A stretch of DNA of 64,000 nucleotides from Proteles cristata cristata. Taxonomy: Eukaryota > Chordata > Mammalia > Carnivora > Hyaenidae. The notes beneath the pieces are model-generated. The model ran no database searches. It saw only the letters and a list, made by a program, of their open reading frames with translations, and was not told the DNA's origin. Location of the stretch: NCBI GenBank assembly GCA_017311185.1, contig JAESUZ010003902.1, forward strand, positions 1,488,001-1,552,000, written 5' to 3'. The position numbers and the translations under genes were made by a program. Below are positions 52,971-63,878 of this stretch, piece by piece (within the stretch, counting starts at the first letter, position 1; each line of letters begins with the position of its first letter).

Positions 52971-53179
52971 CCCGCAGAGCCCACGTCCTCACAGAGATGA
53001 TTGTGTACTGGACAGAGACCCCTGCTTCAGCCCGGCGGTATGCCCACTCTCCACTCCAGTCTAAGAGCCACCCTGAGTTTTGCCTTTTGGAGCATATCCC
53101 GTCCACCTGCAGGGCCTCCCCCTCGCCAAGTCTCACACTTGGAGACTGAGCACAGTCATCTCAACTCAGCAGTCTGTGA

Positions 53180-53368
53180 GATGCTTGCAGCAGGCACCAC
53201 GCCAATGCCCTTTCATGTCATAACTCATGCAGGTCTCATGGGGAAGGAGGCACTTCCATCGTGCCCATTTAGCCGATGAGGAAGCTGAGGCAGAGAGCAG
53301 AAAGGTAACTTACAACTTGCAGGGTCAGGCAGCCAACAAGTGACAGAGCTGTGAGTCAAACCACACGG
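53180..53368 (-). repeat. MIR SINE
   Basis: CCATTTAGCCGATGAGGAAG, GCAGGGTCAGGCAGCC and AAGTGACAGAGCTGTGAGTC follow reverse MIR. Confidence 0.85.
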
Positions 53369-53479
53369 GCGGGTGCCGGAGGGCACTTCTAATCACGGAG
53401 CTCCAGTGCCAGGGAAAGGGAGACGAGGGGACTCCTCCATACAGGGAACACTGGAAACCCTCTGCAGGAGAGGCGATTT

Positions 53480-53605
53480 GATGGTGGTGGATGTTGGGAA
53501 GGGCATTCTAGGTTGAGAGTACCAGAGGCGTGACGGCGAGGAGGCCTGAGTGTGTGGTGGCACGTGGGGACCATCGGGCCGGCTGGGGACAGGGGTGCCG
53601 AGCCA
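53480..53605 (-). repeat. Possible L2 fragment
   Basis: GGAAGGGCATTCTAGGTTGAG followed by CGAGGAGGCCTGAGTG resembles reverse L2 upstream sequence. Confidence 0.4.
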
Positions 53606-53673
53606 GCTGGAGACCACAAGGACTGTTCCCATACTGTGTGTATCCTGTGCGCCAAGCCCGGGCCAAGCATTTT

Positions 53674-53895
53674 CTTTCTTTCTTTTTTTTTTTTTTAATG
53701 TTTGTTTATTTTTGAAAAAGAGACAGACTGTGAGCGGGGGAGGGACAGAACGAGAGGGAGACACAGAATCTGGAGCAGGCTCCAGGCTCTGAGCTGTCAG
53801 CACAGAGCCCGACGCAGGGCTCGAACTCACAAACCACGAGATCATGACCTGAGCTGAAGTTGGACACTCAACCAACTGAGCCACCCAGGCGCCCC
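53674..53895 (-). repeat. Felid tRNA-Lys SINE, minus strand, inside MIR
   Basis: T-tail, ATGTTTGTTTATTTTTG, GA-rich body and head CTGAGCCACCCAGGCGCCCC. Target duplication GGGCCAAGCATTTT / GGGCCAAGCACTTT. Flanking text (CCTGTGCGCCAAGC left, GCACTTTCAAGCACTGTC right) is a reverse MIR split by the insertion. Confidence 0.96.
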
Positions 53896-53969
53896 ACTGG
53901 GCCAAGCACTTTCAAGCACTGTCAATTGATCCAACAATTACTTCTTCACATTACAGCTGACAAATGGCT

Positions 53970-54365
53970 GTCCCATGGGAGAGGGCTGAGCACAGATGGG
54001 TCATGATGCTAATCTGGGCTTCTCTGTGCGGCAAGTCAGCAGGCAGCAGTGGGAAGGTGGGGGGAACCAGGGGCCGGGAGCCTGGAGCCGAGCCGCCGCC
54101 TGAGGGCTCAGCTGCTCTTGGGAGCTCTGGGTCCCTCATGGGACAAGAGCCTCAGAAGAGGGAGCCACTGTCATAAAGGGTAATGTGCCCAGCACAAGCC
54201 TGCCTGAGAGAAACACCCTGTATCTTAGCTCCACTTCCATTCCATCTTCTGACCGACGCACACATCTCCTGGTACCCAGAGGGGCCTAGGTAAGGACGCC
54301 TTTGTCTGCCATTATTATAAACGGGATCTCGGAGTCTCATGGGGATACCAGAGAAAAGTGAAAAA
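53970..54365. other. Unique sequence, nothing recognised
   Basis: A small CpG-containing patch near 54090-54105. No repeat or gene is seen. Confidence 0.45.
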
Positions 54366-54369
54366 GATC

Positions 54370-54590
54370 AGCCTGAGGGTCAGACGGCTCTGGGTACAAC
54401 TCCCGGCTCTACCCTTACCAAGCTGGGCAGCACTGGACAGGTATCGTCAGCTGTCTGAGCCTCAGTATCCTCATCTGTAAAATGGGTGTGAGAAGCCCCA
54501 CTCTACTGGTCCTGTGTGAGGGCTGAAATGAGTGTTAAGGAAATCAGCCAGTACACTGCCAGAGCACAAGGCAGACAATGACTAAAGAAA
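54370..54590 (+). repeat. MIR SINE with a SINE at its 3' end
   Basis: ACAACTCCCGGCTCTACCC, GCCTCAGTATCCTCATCTG, GCTGAAATGAGTGTTAAGG and ATCAGCCAGTACACTGCC follow plus MIR. Confidence 0.85.
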
Positions 54591-54601
54591 TACCATGCGA
54601 G

Positions 54602-54834
54602 GGGCGCCTAGGTGGCTTAGTTGGTTAAGCGTCCGACTTTCGCTTAGGTCATGATCTCGCGGTTCGTGGGTTCGAGCCCCGCGTCGGGCTCTGTGCTGAC
54701 TGCCAGCTCACAGCCTGGAGCCTGTTTCAGTCTGTGACTCCCTCTCTCTCTGACCCACCCCTGCTCACGCTGTCTCTCTCTCTCTCCTAGAAATAAATAA
54801 AACATTAAAAAAAAAAATTAATTCTAAAAAAAAA
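54602..54834 (+). repeat. Young felid tRNA-Lys SINE
   Basis: A full-length copy with head GGGCGCCTAGGTGGCTTAGT, B box GGGTTCGAGCCCC and an A-rich tail. Its target duplication, starting AAAGAAATACCATGCG (54584 and 54835), is perfect over about 18 bp. With the copies at 1 and 502 it defines one low-divergence subfamily (GCTGACTGCCAGCTC body). Confidence 0.98.
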
Positions 54835-54839
54835 AAAGA

Positions 54840-54935
54840 AATACCATGCGAGTGTATGGGTATTCGCAGTAAAATTCTTGTCAACTTTCCTGTGCATTTA
54901 AATTTTTTCACAATTCAATGCTGGGGAAAATAAAT
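54840..54935 (+). repeat. L1M 3' terminal fragment
   Basis: GGGTATTCGCAGTAAAATTC, CAACTTTCCTGTGCATTT and CACAATTCAATGCTGGGG are the terminal part of an old L1 3' UTR. Confidence 0.6.
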
Positions 54936-54939
54936 ACCA

Positions 54940-55375
54940 CATTTTCTTCCCCTGACATGGCAAACCTAGGGTCAACCACAGACAAAGCCACCCAGCTAGA
55001 TGTATCTTTCTGGCTAGTCCACATGTGAAAAGACACAGGGGTGTGGGCAGGTCATGATGAGGGTCTGGGAACAGTACTGGGCCAACACCCCCCTCCCTGA
55101 GAGCACAGACTTCTGTGCTCTCACCTCACCCTCCCCAGATGAGGGAGGGCTCAGCTTGCTTAGGTGTGGTTTGAGCTCCAGCACTTTGAGTGTGGCATGG
55201 TCAGAACACTCTGACTTGGCTGATTTCTGAGGAATATCAGGGAGATGAGTGGTGGCCCACCCCTTACTCCAGAGTCAGGCAAGAATTATGTCACTATCAC
55301 AGAATTAGAACAATGAAGCAATTCCAGCTCATCTCCTTAATCCTTTCCTTGGTAAAAAAGGAGGAGATAGCAGCG
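54940..55375. other. Unique sequence, nothing recognised
   Basis: No repeat family or exon is seen. Confidence 0.4.
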
Positions 55376-55379
55376 TTAT

Positions 55380-55607
55380 AGTTGAGACTATAGGCTCTGA
55401 AGCCAGACCACCTAGGAATAAATCCAATCTCCACTGCTTGCTCACTGTGTGACCTTGGGCAAGCTAGCCACTTACCCCTCTGAGCCTCAGTTTCCTCATC
55501 CACCAAGCGAGGATGTTAGGATTATAATACTGACCTCAAGTCATTGCCTCAATGATTAGGTAACGTGTGCAAAATGCTAGACGTATGCGAGCGCTCAAGA
55601 AACATTG
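55380..55607 (+). repeat. MIR SINE, nearly full length
   Basis: GGCTCTGAAGCCAGACCACC, GTGTGACCTTGGGCAAGC, GAGCCTCAGTTTCCTCATCC and GCGCTCAAGAAACATTG follow plus MIR from end to end. Confidence 0.93.
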
Positions 55608-55611
55608 AGCC

Positions 55612-55935
55612 ACTTGTTATTTTTTAGGGAAGTTTTAGGTTCACAAAAGAAAAACAATAAGCGGCTAATACAGAGTTTTCATATAGCGCCACCCCCACCC
55701 ATGTAGAGCCTCCCACTATCAACACCCCCCGCCTGGGTGGCACATTTTGTTACAGTCTGTGAACCCACACAGACATCAGCCTTGGTGTTGTACATTCTGT
55801 GGGTTTTGACAAGTGTGTAATGACACGGATCCACCATTGTAGTATCATCCAGAAGAGTTCCACTGTCCAAAAAATCCCCTGTGCGCCACCTATCAGTCTT
55901 TCTCTCCCTGCTCCCCCACTGGTATTTTATTTCCA
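55612..55935 (-). mobile_element. Old L1M 3' UTR fragment
   Basis: GTTTTAGGTTCACAAAAG, CAGAGTTTTCATATAGCGCC, TTGGTGTTGTACATTCTGTG and CCATTGTAGTATCATCCAG match an old L1 3' region, which I believe is antisense here. It has no coding frame. Confidence 0.75.
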
Positions 55936-55939
55936 TTTG

Positions 55940-56385
55940 ATTAAGGAAAAAGATTTCCACATACTTCATTTCAGATTGCCTGAGTCGAAACGGGCTGAAG
56001 ATAATGGCATGATGTGGAGCTGAGATTTTTATCTCGCAATGATCGCAAGGAGGAGGGGAAACTGAGGTGCGGGCAGGCTCGCTGACTCCCAGAGGGAGGA
56101 AGGTCGAGGCTGAGCCAGAGCCTGGGTCCCCACACTCCCGCAGCCCCGGATTCTCTGTGGAACCCAGCTCTGGCAGGCCTCTCCAGGCACAAACCCCAGG
56201 GGGCTCACAGAGATAAGTCTGCATACAAATCAACTTGGAGGAAAAAGACTTTTTTTCATTTTTCGCCTTTTCATTTAAAAAAAGAATCCACAGAACGAGG
56301 GCTGAAATGGCAGTGCGTGTCTATGGCTGGAGGGGGGTGTGTGCGTGTGTGTGTGGAGTCCATTTGTGCAGAGCCCATGTTACCA
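55940..56385. other. Unique sequence, small GATA inverted repeat
   Basis: GAGAT-TTTT-ATCTC at 56022-56035 is a 5-bp inverted repeat containing GAT words, in a patch with TGAAGATAATGGC. No gene is seen. Confidence 0.4.
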
Positions 56386-56389
56386 GAGT

Positions 56390-56570
56390 TCGGGGAAATG
56401 TCAGGTTCTTGGAGGAGATTTTAATTAGGTTAGAGTTGCCTCCAAAAAGTACTAAAATTAAATATGAATCCATAATGCATGGCATCATAGCTAATGGTAT
56501 GCAAATGGGGCTGGGCCGGGCCAGGCTGAACCAAGAATGTGGGTGATCGCTGTAATTGGGAAAAATGTCC
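56390..56570. promoter_or_regulatory. Candidate enhancer block with perfect octamer
   Basis: ATGCAAAT (56499-56506) is the canonical POU octamer. Around it lie GATTTTAATTAGGTT, ACTAAAATTAAATATG, CCATAATGCATGGC, TAGCTAATGG and CTGTAATTGGG. It is repeat-free and sharply bounded by GC-rich sequence. Confidence 0.42.
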
Positions 56571-56574
56571 CCTG

Positions 56575-56940
56575 GCCTGCAGCCACAGTCCCCAGGATGT
56601 GGACGGGCGGGGGCAGGGGGCAGGGGAGAGGCAGAGCCTTGAAGGGGCAGCCGATGTCCCAATAATGAAGAAGAACAAGCACGGCAGCTGCAGTGCAGGG
56701 GGAGAAGGTTGCTCTGCAGACCCACAGATGTCACTTTGTGTCTTGCCTCCCTCGCCGGCCAGCTGTGTGACCCAGAACTCATCACCTTAGCTGGACCTCT
56801 CTTTGCTCAGCTACACATTAGCAAAGACCCGACACTAGCCGTTCTACCTTCCAGAGCTGTCTGAGGGTCAGATCGACTTGTAAATGTTTACAGCTGTTCA
56901 AAGGGACGTTTGTTCTGTTTATGTCAGTGTTTATTCTTAA
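56575..56940. other. Unique sequence, nothing recognised
   Basis: GCGGGGGCAGGGGGCAGGGGAG near 56608 is G-rich (possible G4). No gene is seen. Confidence 0.45.
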
Positions 56941-56944
56941 GAAG

Positions 56945-57112
56945 AATAAGTAGGAGGGAACATCTACTGAGTGCCTGCGACGTGCTAGGCACCTTCTCCC
57001 ACCCAGTCCTTTCTACAACCAAGGGACACTGAGGCACAAAAAGCAATGACAGGTGGGAAATGGTGGATCTGCGATTCAAACCCAGCGAGTCTGACTCAAG
57101 AACCTATTCATT
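56945..57112 (-). repeat. MIR SINE
   Basis: CTACTGAGTGCCTGCGACG, GGACACTGAGGCACAAAAAG and GCGATTCAAACCCAGCGAG follow reverse MIR. Confidence 0.88.
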
Positions 57113-57261
57113 TAACACCTGTGCGAGGAGTTCTTAAGATGCTTCCTGGGGTGAAGGGGGTGTGGTCATCCTTCCACAGGATGGCACACATGGCCGGGAC
57201 AGCCCAGGCCACCTCAGGACACATGATCCCTGGCTACAGTGTGTAGAGACAGCACCCAGGA

Positions 57262-57345
57262 GTCACCCACCTAACTGTGTGCTCTCAGGCAAGTCATGTG
57301 ACCCCTCTGGGTGGCAGGTTCCCCACCTGTACCATCCAGGCGTCT
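57262..57345 (+). repeat. MIR SINE fragment
   Basis: TGTGCTCTCAGGCAAGTCATG followed by CCCCACCTGTACCATCC matches the plus MIR core. Confidence 0.6.
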
Positions 57346-57414
57346 CCCAGGGGCCGTCCAAGGCCAAAGCACTGCTAGTGCAGGCGACCCAGCACTACAG
57401 AAGACGGCGGGGGC

Positions 57415-57548
57415 GGCAGCCAGACCAGCCGAGGTCAGATTTCTGCTCTGAAGTCCTGGGTGATCTTCTTGGCCTCAGTTTCCTCATCTGTAACACGGGG
57501 TGGTTAACAGTTCTTATGTCAGCAGCGTTGTGACAACTGGATGGGACA
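57415..57548 (+). repeat. MIR SINE fragment
   Basis: CCTGGGTGATCTTCTTGGCC, TCAGTTTCCTCATCTGTAAC and GGTTAACAGTTCTTATG match plus MIR. Confidence 0.8.
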
Positions 57549-57549
57549 A

Positions 57550-57612
57550 GGACATTAGCTTACATTCTTCGAGCTCTATGCGGCAGATGCAATCCTAAGC
57601 ACTTTACGCATG
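57550..57612 (-). repeat. MIR SINE, part left of an inserted SINE
   Basis: GATGCAATCCTAAGCACTTT is reverse MIR. The right part resumes at 57844 with ATGAGCTCATTTAATCC, so the SINE sits inside this MIR. Confidence 0.8.
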
Positions 57613-57843
57613 GTTTTTTAAGTTTTTTTTATTTATTTAATTATTTTGAGAGACAGAGAGAGTGCAAGCTCCTCTGCACCATCGGGGGAGGGGCAGAGGG
57701 AGGGGGAGAGGCAGAACCCCAAGCAGGCTCCACACTGTCAGGGCAGAGCCTGATGTGGGGCTCGAACTCACAAACCGTGAGATGGTGCCCTAAGCCAAAA
57801 TTAAGAGTCGGACGTGCAACTGACGGAGCCACCCAGTCGCCCC
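57613..57843 (-). repeat. Felid tRNA-Lys SINE, minus strand, nested in MIR
   Basis: T/AT-rich start, GA-rich body and head GGAGCCACCCAGTCGCCCCC. It is more diverged than the other copies. Confidence 0.94.
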
Positions 57844-58080
57844 CACATATGAGCTCATTTAATCCTCACCAGCTAAAGGCTGCCAGCACTTGTATGGCGC
57901 TTGAAAATTCTAGGCATGGGGCGCTCGCCCCCAGTCACTCAATCTATTCTACAACCCTGTGAGGTAAACACTTTTTCATCCACATTTTACAGAAGGAAAA
58001 ATTGAAGCACAGAAACGCTCAGAGCTTGCCCAAAGTCAAGAGCCAGGATTTGAACCCAGGCAGCAAAGCCTCATGTCTGG
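57844..58080 (-). repeat. MIR SINE, right part, plus a second MIR
   Basis: ATGAGCTCATTTAATCCTCACC completes the split MIR. CAACCCTGTGAGGTAAACAC, CCACATTTTACAGAAGG and GGATTTGAACCCAGGCAG belong to a second, better preserved reverse MIR (about 57905-58065). Confidence 0.85.
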
Positions 58081-58084
58081 GTTT

Positions 58085-59105
58085 GTAATTAGCATATGCC
58101 CTGCTGCTTCCCCGCATGCAGGAACCAAGCTTAGCACTTAGCACGGCACCTGCCTGCCCTAAGCATGCAATAAAGGTATTATTCTGCCTAAGGGGGGCAC
58201 TGGTCAAAAGTCAACTTCCAACACCCGCCTTGTGGTAAGGACTCCATAAGACTGCACGTGGAAGTCCCGAACCCACAGCAAGGTCTCAAAACATGTCACA
58301 CAAACAAATGAGTGAATTGAAGGGAAGACTGCGGATCTGTTCTGGATCCTAGTTCTTCCAAGCAAGGAGGCGGGTGCTGTGACTGGCGGTCATTCCCCCA
58401 GCAGGGCCGTTAATGAGGAGCCTCACGGATGGGAGAGCACCTGCAGCAGGTGGCTGTGGGGACAAGTGTACCCTGGGAAGCACGTCTGCTCATGGAGGCC
58501 GCGGTGGACGGACCAACTCTCTCCCGTGGAGCTTCCCATGCCCAGAATCCCCCACACCCTGTCTGGGTGTGGTTCTGGCTCGGGCAGTGGCCCTGGAAAC
58601 GGTACGCAGAGAAGAGAAAGGAGACAGGAAATGGCACCAAGGTTTCTGAGACGTGAAAAGTGTAGAGCTCTTCCTTTGTGCGGGAATGTGTGCCAGGGGG
58701 ACACTGCCTACTGAGTTTTCATCAAAGTAATTTATTGATCAATACAGCTAACATGGCTAGTTCAGCGATTTTGTAAAAAATAACCATGTGCTGGATGCAA
58801 AGAGCACTTTACTGGATTGTGGCGAGTGGGACCGGGCAGAGTCGCCCGTGTTTTATGGCCTTCTGGGAACTGGGCCCTGACAGTTACTTGTCTGTGGTTT
58901 TATCTTCATGACATCGAAACACTGGGCTGGAGAGAAGAGAGATGGACCAATCTTCCAGATGTTTTGTCCACCCGACAGCAACTATCAAGACATTTCTGTG
59001 CAAGGTCACAACAATGAACGTGAAACTCTCCGGGCAGGGAGGAAGCGGGATGGGCTAGGAGATGCCCAGGCCCAGAGCCCGGTCCGAAGGCCAGAGGGAA
59101 ATGGG
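58085..59105. other. Mostly unique sequence
   Basis: GCACTTAGCACGGCACCTGC and GCATGCAATAAAGGTATT near 58130-58180 look like an L2/MIR tail. The rest has no repeat or gene, although frames of 75-111 codons overlap on both strands. Confidence 0.45.
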
Positions 59106-59109
59106 GCTG

Positions 59110-59290
59110 TACGTTTATTAGGCACCTACTCTTTCCCAGGCCCACTAACCAAATGCTTTGATACATAACAAGTTTCCCCACATGTATAGGTGGGAGAAAG
59201 GAGGCTGGCCTGTGTTCCCAAGGTCACAGAGCCCCTCAACGGCAAAGGAGTGGTTCACATTCAGACCTAAATCAGGACTTTCTCGATAGC
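59110..59290 (-). repeat. MIR SINE
   Basis: TATTAGGCACCTACTCTTTC, CCCAAGGTCACAGAGCCCC and GGCAAAGGAGTGGTTCAC follow reverse MIR. Confidence 0.85.
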
Positions 59291-59334
59291 ATCGATGTGA
59301 CTTCGAATGAGTGACCTGACCTCCCAGAACCCAG

Positions 59335-59805
59335 AGACGACACCGGAACAGGACTTGCAAAACCACCTCCCAGCTTCATCTTACGCCACGCTTCACCCCT
59401 GTACCGCAAGCCCCGGTGCTGCACATGCCTTCTTTCTCTTCGTTGACCATTCTGCACTCTTTCCGACCTTCGGGGCCTTCACACGTGCTGCTCCCTCTGC
59501 CTAGAACGTTCCTACATGCTTCACATGGCACTGCCTCTCCTTCTTTAGGCCTCGGCCTGAATGCTACCTCTGCCAAGAGGCCCTCCCTGCTCCCAAAGCA
59601 CAGAGTGGCTTCTCAGCTATGTTCATGGCTAGCATTTGCTCTAATCCATACCTGTGGGTTTACCGGCTCTTTCACTTGCTTACTGTTTGTCATCCCAAAT
59701 ACACCAGACAAGATCCCATGAAGAAGGGAATCTCAACCCTAGCCCCAGCGCCTGGTACACCTAGCACATAGTAGGGGCTCAACCAGCATTCACTGAGGGA
59801 AGGAA
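59335..59805 (+). repeat. L2 LINE 3' end, long and well preserved
   Basis: GGGGCCTTCACACGTGCTGC, TCCCTCTGCCTAGAACGTTC, CCAAGAGGCCCTCCCTGC, CCTAGCACATAGTAGGGG and CAGCATTCACTGAGGGAAG are the L2 3' region in order over about 470 bp. Confidence 0.93.
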
Positions 59806-59809
59806 AGAT

Positions 59810-60590
59810 GTGGGGAGAGAGGTAAGAAGAAGCCAGGCACCCAAGGTAAACTGCAGACCAGCTTCTGAGAACCAACCAGGATGGGTGTGCTCCAAGCTAA
59901 GGAGTTCCTTTTCTAGCAGATTCTCAGATGTCTCTTCACGTGGATCCCATTGAGATGGTCTGGTTCCTCTCTGAAGACTCCATCCAATCACTCACTGAAC
60001 CCCATTCTGGGCCAGACTAGCACAACCTTCAGTATTTTACATATGGCGCCCATCCACCTATAGGAGGTAAACCACACCGGGCGGCCTCTCTGCTGAGCAG
60101 CTGGAGGTAAGTGGGGAGGCCAGAAACACTGGTGGGCACCAGAGTGAAGCAATCCTCAGTGGGCATCTGGGATATCTGAATCTGCCGCTTTGACTGTGAA
60201 GTTGTTCTGACTCCACCAGTGTTTGAGAGCTTCATCACTCCGGCACCAACCACACCGAACCTCCCTTTCTCCTCTCTCCATCTCATCTCTTCGTCTCTCC
60301 CCATCTCCTCCGTTCTGAGTGCCTCTGTCTCAATCACTGGCTTCCTCTTCCTGACTCACTCTTTGTCTCTCAATAGGAATTCATCCACATTGGTTCATTC
60401 AAGGATGAAAACAGAGGGCTCAAAATAGAGTCTAAACATCCTGTTCTTGACATGACATCAAGGGATCCTGAAGCCCAGGAAGATCCTGCCTGGATTCTAC
60501 CAGGATTCTAGGCTCAGAAATCTGGAAAAATCCATACTCAGCAATAATTTGGGTTTTCTCTAAGTATGCAGACACTTTCTAGAGTGAAAG
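59810..60590. other. Unique sequence with a CT-rich patch
   Basis: 60262-60310 is pyrimidine-rich. No repeat family or exon is recognised. Confidence 0.45.
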
Positions 60591-60594
60591 GGGA

Positions 60595-60825
60595 AGGGCC
60601 AGGGCTCTGAGGCCGACTTCCACTGGGAACCCGGGCTCTGCCACCTACTGGCTGAGTGACCCGGTCAGTCCTCTCACGGCCCAAGCCACACACAAGTTCT
60701 TCACCTGAACATAGGGATAACAGCACCATCTCATAGGGTCGCTGCAGGGACTGAAGAATGAATACCCAGAACTGCCTCCATACTAGCTGGCATTGTAAGT
60801 CCTCAGTTAAGTCCTAGTGGGAGTT
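60595..60825 (+). repeat. MIR SINE
   Basis: GGGCTCTGCCACCTACTGGC, AACATAGGGATAACAGCACC, CATCTCATAGGGTCGCTGC and GTAAGTCCTCAGTTAAGTCC follow plus MIR. Confidence 0.88.
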
Positions 60826-60829
60826 TTTT

Positions 60830-62305
60830 CCTGGTCTTGGTCTATTAGTTCTCTTTTTGTTTATTTGTTTTAAGTGTGAGCCTGTCTGCAGGGACGATGA
60901 GGAGAGGGTGTGCTTTCCACCTTGAGTGGGACAGAGAGGAAGGCACGTCTCCCTGAAGACCACATACTAAAGCATGGAGAATCTGTGGGGCTCTGAGAGG
61001 CCCCTGCCTGGACTCTCCTCTTCTCTCCCCGTGAAGGGGCTGGCATCTACCCCGGCAAGGGGACCATGCCTTTCCCTCAACGCTGTTGCAAAGTCACTTC
61101 CCGTAGCTCAGTAAGCACTGAGTCCAAGGGACGTGCCATGTTGCATGGGGCTTCCTGCCCCCCACCTCCCGCTTCTGGTTCTAGGCTCCCAAGAAGTGAA
61201 TGACCCCAGATCTGCTAACATGGGGGCAGGGCTGACGTCCCTGGCATGACCGACTCAGGACTGGGAAGAATGAAGGCTACGCCAACAGACTTTCACAAGA
61301 AATATGCCTCCAGTGATCCTTGAGGGCCACTGCAATTTCCAGAAGTCAAGACCTCCAGTTCCCACAGTGGGCTGGGTCTGAGCTCAGCCCTGGGAGGTGG
61401 CCCTGACCTGTGTGCCTGGGAGAACTCCAGTGCGCGCCAGCTCCCAGCTGGTGTCAGGAGTGAGCCCCTCATGCCTCGCCCCTGGCGCGATACCTAACAC
61501 CATCAGCCATGGATATCCTCCCCGGGAAGGGACCCCCTTCCAGACCCAGAAAGGCCAGATGTCTAGAATCTTAAACAGGCAGTATCTGGGCGAGGTGGGA
61601 TTTACAGACACCATTCAAGATACAGCCAGCGATTCATTCTTTGCTGAGTCTTCCCTCTGCAGCCACCTCCTCACTCTTGACACCAGACAACCCACCCCCT
61701 CTCACTAGAGGCGCCCCCTCAGCCACAGCCTGGCCAAGGCATGGCTGCCCAGCACCTTATGCCTACTAGAGCACGGGCACAGCCTCTTCCTGCCCTCCCC
61801 ATTCTCCTTTGACCCTGCCGACGCAGAAATAGAGGCTGTGCTGCCCTCCCACTCAGAGCCCGGAGGCGGGTGGGAAAGGGCATGTCTGGTACTAGTCTAT
61901 CATCCAGGACTGATTAGCTGCTGACTGTGTCATAACGATGGGCCTGCGGCCATGGCGAACACCAGAGGGAGCGAGCACAGACAGAGGTTGTTAGAACGCT
62001 CCTGCGGACCTCTGATGCCCCCACCATGTTCTGGTGCCTCAAAGACACGGTAACGTGAAGGGCTCACAGCAGACTCTCTGCCCAGCACACATTAGCCTAA
62101 CCCTGGGTAATGCTGCCCTGGGATCACGTAGCCCCACTGAGAGCCATCCAGGTGCCAAAGGAAGGAAAAGAGCCAGGAACAGCCCCAGCGTGGCACTGCC
62201 CACTGCCGGAGCAGGTCTCCCGCGACGCTGGCATTCCGTCTGCTCCATCAGGCACTCGCGAATGGTCTACTCTGGGCCGCGTTTGGTACAGCTGCTGGAA
62301 TACAC
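60830..62305. other. Unique sequence, longest stretch without recognised repeats
   Basis: About 1.5 kb without a recognised repeat or exon. Frames of 70-160 codons lack domains. CTGATTAGCTGCTGACTG near 61910 is a minor AT-rich patch. Confidence 0.45.
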
Positions 62306-62309
62306 AGGG

Positions 62310-62508
62310 GGTCGGGCTGGAGTCAGGCAGAACGGCGTTCAAATCCAGGAGACGCCGTCACTTACTGCAGGGGTCCTCCCCCTGGCCAGGGCTCAGATCC
62401 CTCCTCTGGAAAGAAGAAAGAAGTGCCCCCACCTTCGGGACATTGTAAGGGTTAAAGGAGATGGGAAAGAGCTCCGCAGCGCTAGCTCTTATCATTACAG
62501 TAAACAGG
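62310..62508 (+). repeat. MIR SINE
   Basis: GGCTGGAGTCAGGCAGAACG, GTTCAAATCCAGGAGACGCC, GGGTTAAAGGAGATGGG and GCTAGCTCTTATCATTAC follow plus MIR. Confidence 0.82.
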
Positions 62509-62509
62509 G

Positions 62510-62840
62510 ATGAGATAAGGGCCTTGCCTTTGAGAAGCTCCTGGCCCCCGTGGGGGGTCAGGGACTCAGTGTCTACAGGAGTCCAGGAGGGACCCGACGG
62601 GGAAGCAGGACCGGTGAGAGACCAACGCTTGAAAGAAACGGCCCTCCTGCTCTGCCTCGTCTTCACTCCTGATCATAAAAACACAGCCGCACAGAACACT
62701 TCACCTTTCTCTCTGAATTTCACAGCAAGAAGAGTGCGTGCATGACCGTCGATGCTCCCACCCCCCTCCCCATCTTGAGGGAAGCCCTATAAAGACAGGT
62801 GGGGGCTGTCGCATGTGGGAACCTGGAAAAAGAAGCAAAA
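62510..62840. other. Unique sequence, nothing recognised
   Basis: No repeat or exon is seen. Confidence 0.4.
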
Positions 62841-62844
62841 ATCC

Positions 62845-63065
62845 AACATTTTATATAAAACATCCCAATTTCAGTATGTTGGCTAGCTCAGCCTAAGAAA
62901 CTAATTCAACTTAAAATTAAATTGATTGGGGGTGGGGGAGGACAGGACCTAGAAAAAGAGATCAGAAGGAGAATCTCTTCCATTCAAGGCTAAGAAGTCT
63001 ACCATCAAAAGATGTTGTCATTGATGTTGTTTTAATAACAAGATTTTAAAAAGTAAACAATTAGT
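62845..63065. promoter_or_regulatory. AT-rich candidate conserved block
   Basis: CAACATTTTATATAAAAC, GAAACTAATTCAAC, TTAAAATTAAATTGATTGG, GTCATTGATGTTGTTTTAAT and AAACAATTAGTTGG. Repeat-free. A G-run (GGGGGTGGGGGAGG) interrupts it at about 62930. Confidence 0.3.
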
Positions 63066-63214
63066 TGGAGGCAAACACAAGAGGTTCCACAAGCGTCAAC
63101 ATGAGCTCTGCGGTCACCGGGGGATGATGGGGAAGGAGATCATTTCTGCACCCACGAGAAGTGTTATAACAGCGGAGGGTAGAGCAAGACTGGGAGGCTC
63201 AGGGAAGGTTGTGC

Positions 63215-63440
63215 CCCTGCCCGGGTGTATCAGAGGAGGCTTCCCGGAGGAGGTGAGCGTATGATAGAACACGAAGTATGAGAAAGGAGAAATGCAGCAG
63301 GAGAAGAAGGGAGGGCATTCAGGTGGGAAACACAGAATGCAGAAGCACTGGGTCAGAAACAGCCCCACCACCTGCCTTGAGCTGACGATGGGTCTGTGTG
63401 TGAAGAGGTTTCTGAGGAGTCCTGGCTGGATGGGCTGAGG
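63215..63440 (-). repeat. L2 LINE fragment
   Basis: TCAGAGGAGGCTTCCCGGAG, GAAGGGAGGGCATTCAGGTG and AATGCAGAAGCACTGGG follow reverse L2. Confidence 0.75.
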
Positions 63441-63799
63441 GAAGCGTCTGCCAGTGGCTGAGGACAGAGCAGAGGCAACCGCAGGGTGAAGCCCTGAAGG
63501 ATGGGGGGGTGGGGGGTCTTCCAACCGACCCCCTCCCAAGACAGGGGGCACTGTCCCTGCTTCCCCTATGGCTGCCAAGAAATGGCATCAAAAAATCCAG
63601 TACTCTCGCTGGAAGAATGGAGGATGGGCGAGGAGCAGGAGACAGGGGAGGGGCTAGGCTAAGAAAGATCTAGCCAGGGGGACAGAAGCAAGGGATCCTC
63701 AGGGATCCAGGAAGCTGGGGAAGACCCCTTTCCCAACATTTTTGCCTTTCCTGACCCAGGTCACCCGCCCCGTTTTCTTCCCAAATCTGCATACACAGG

Positions 63800-63868
63800 T
63801 TGAACAAATACTCCCTGAGCACCCACTGTGTGCCAGGTACTGTGCTAGGCCTTTGCATCCATTATTTA
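63800..63868 (-). repeat. L2/MIR-type fragment
   Basis: AACAAATACTCCCTGAGCAC followed by CACTGTGTGCCAGGTACTG is the common reverse L2/MIR terminal block; too short to separate the two. Confidence 0.7.
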
Positions 63869-63878
63869 AACTAGCAGT

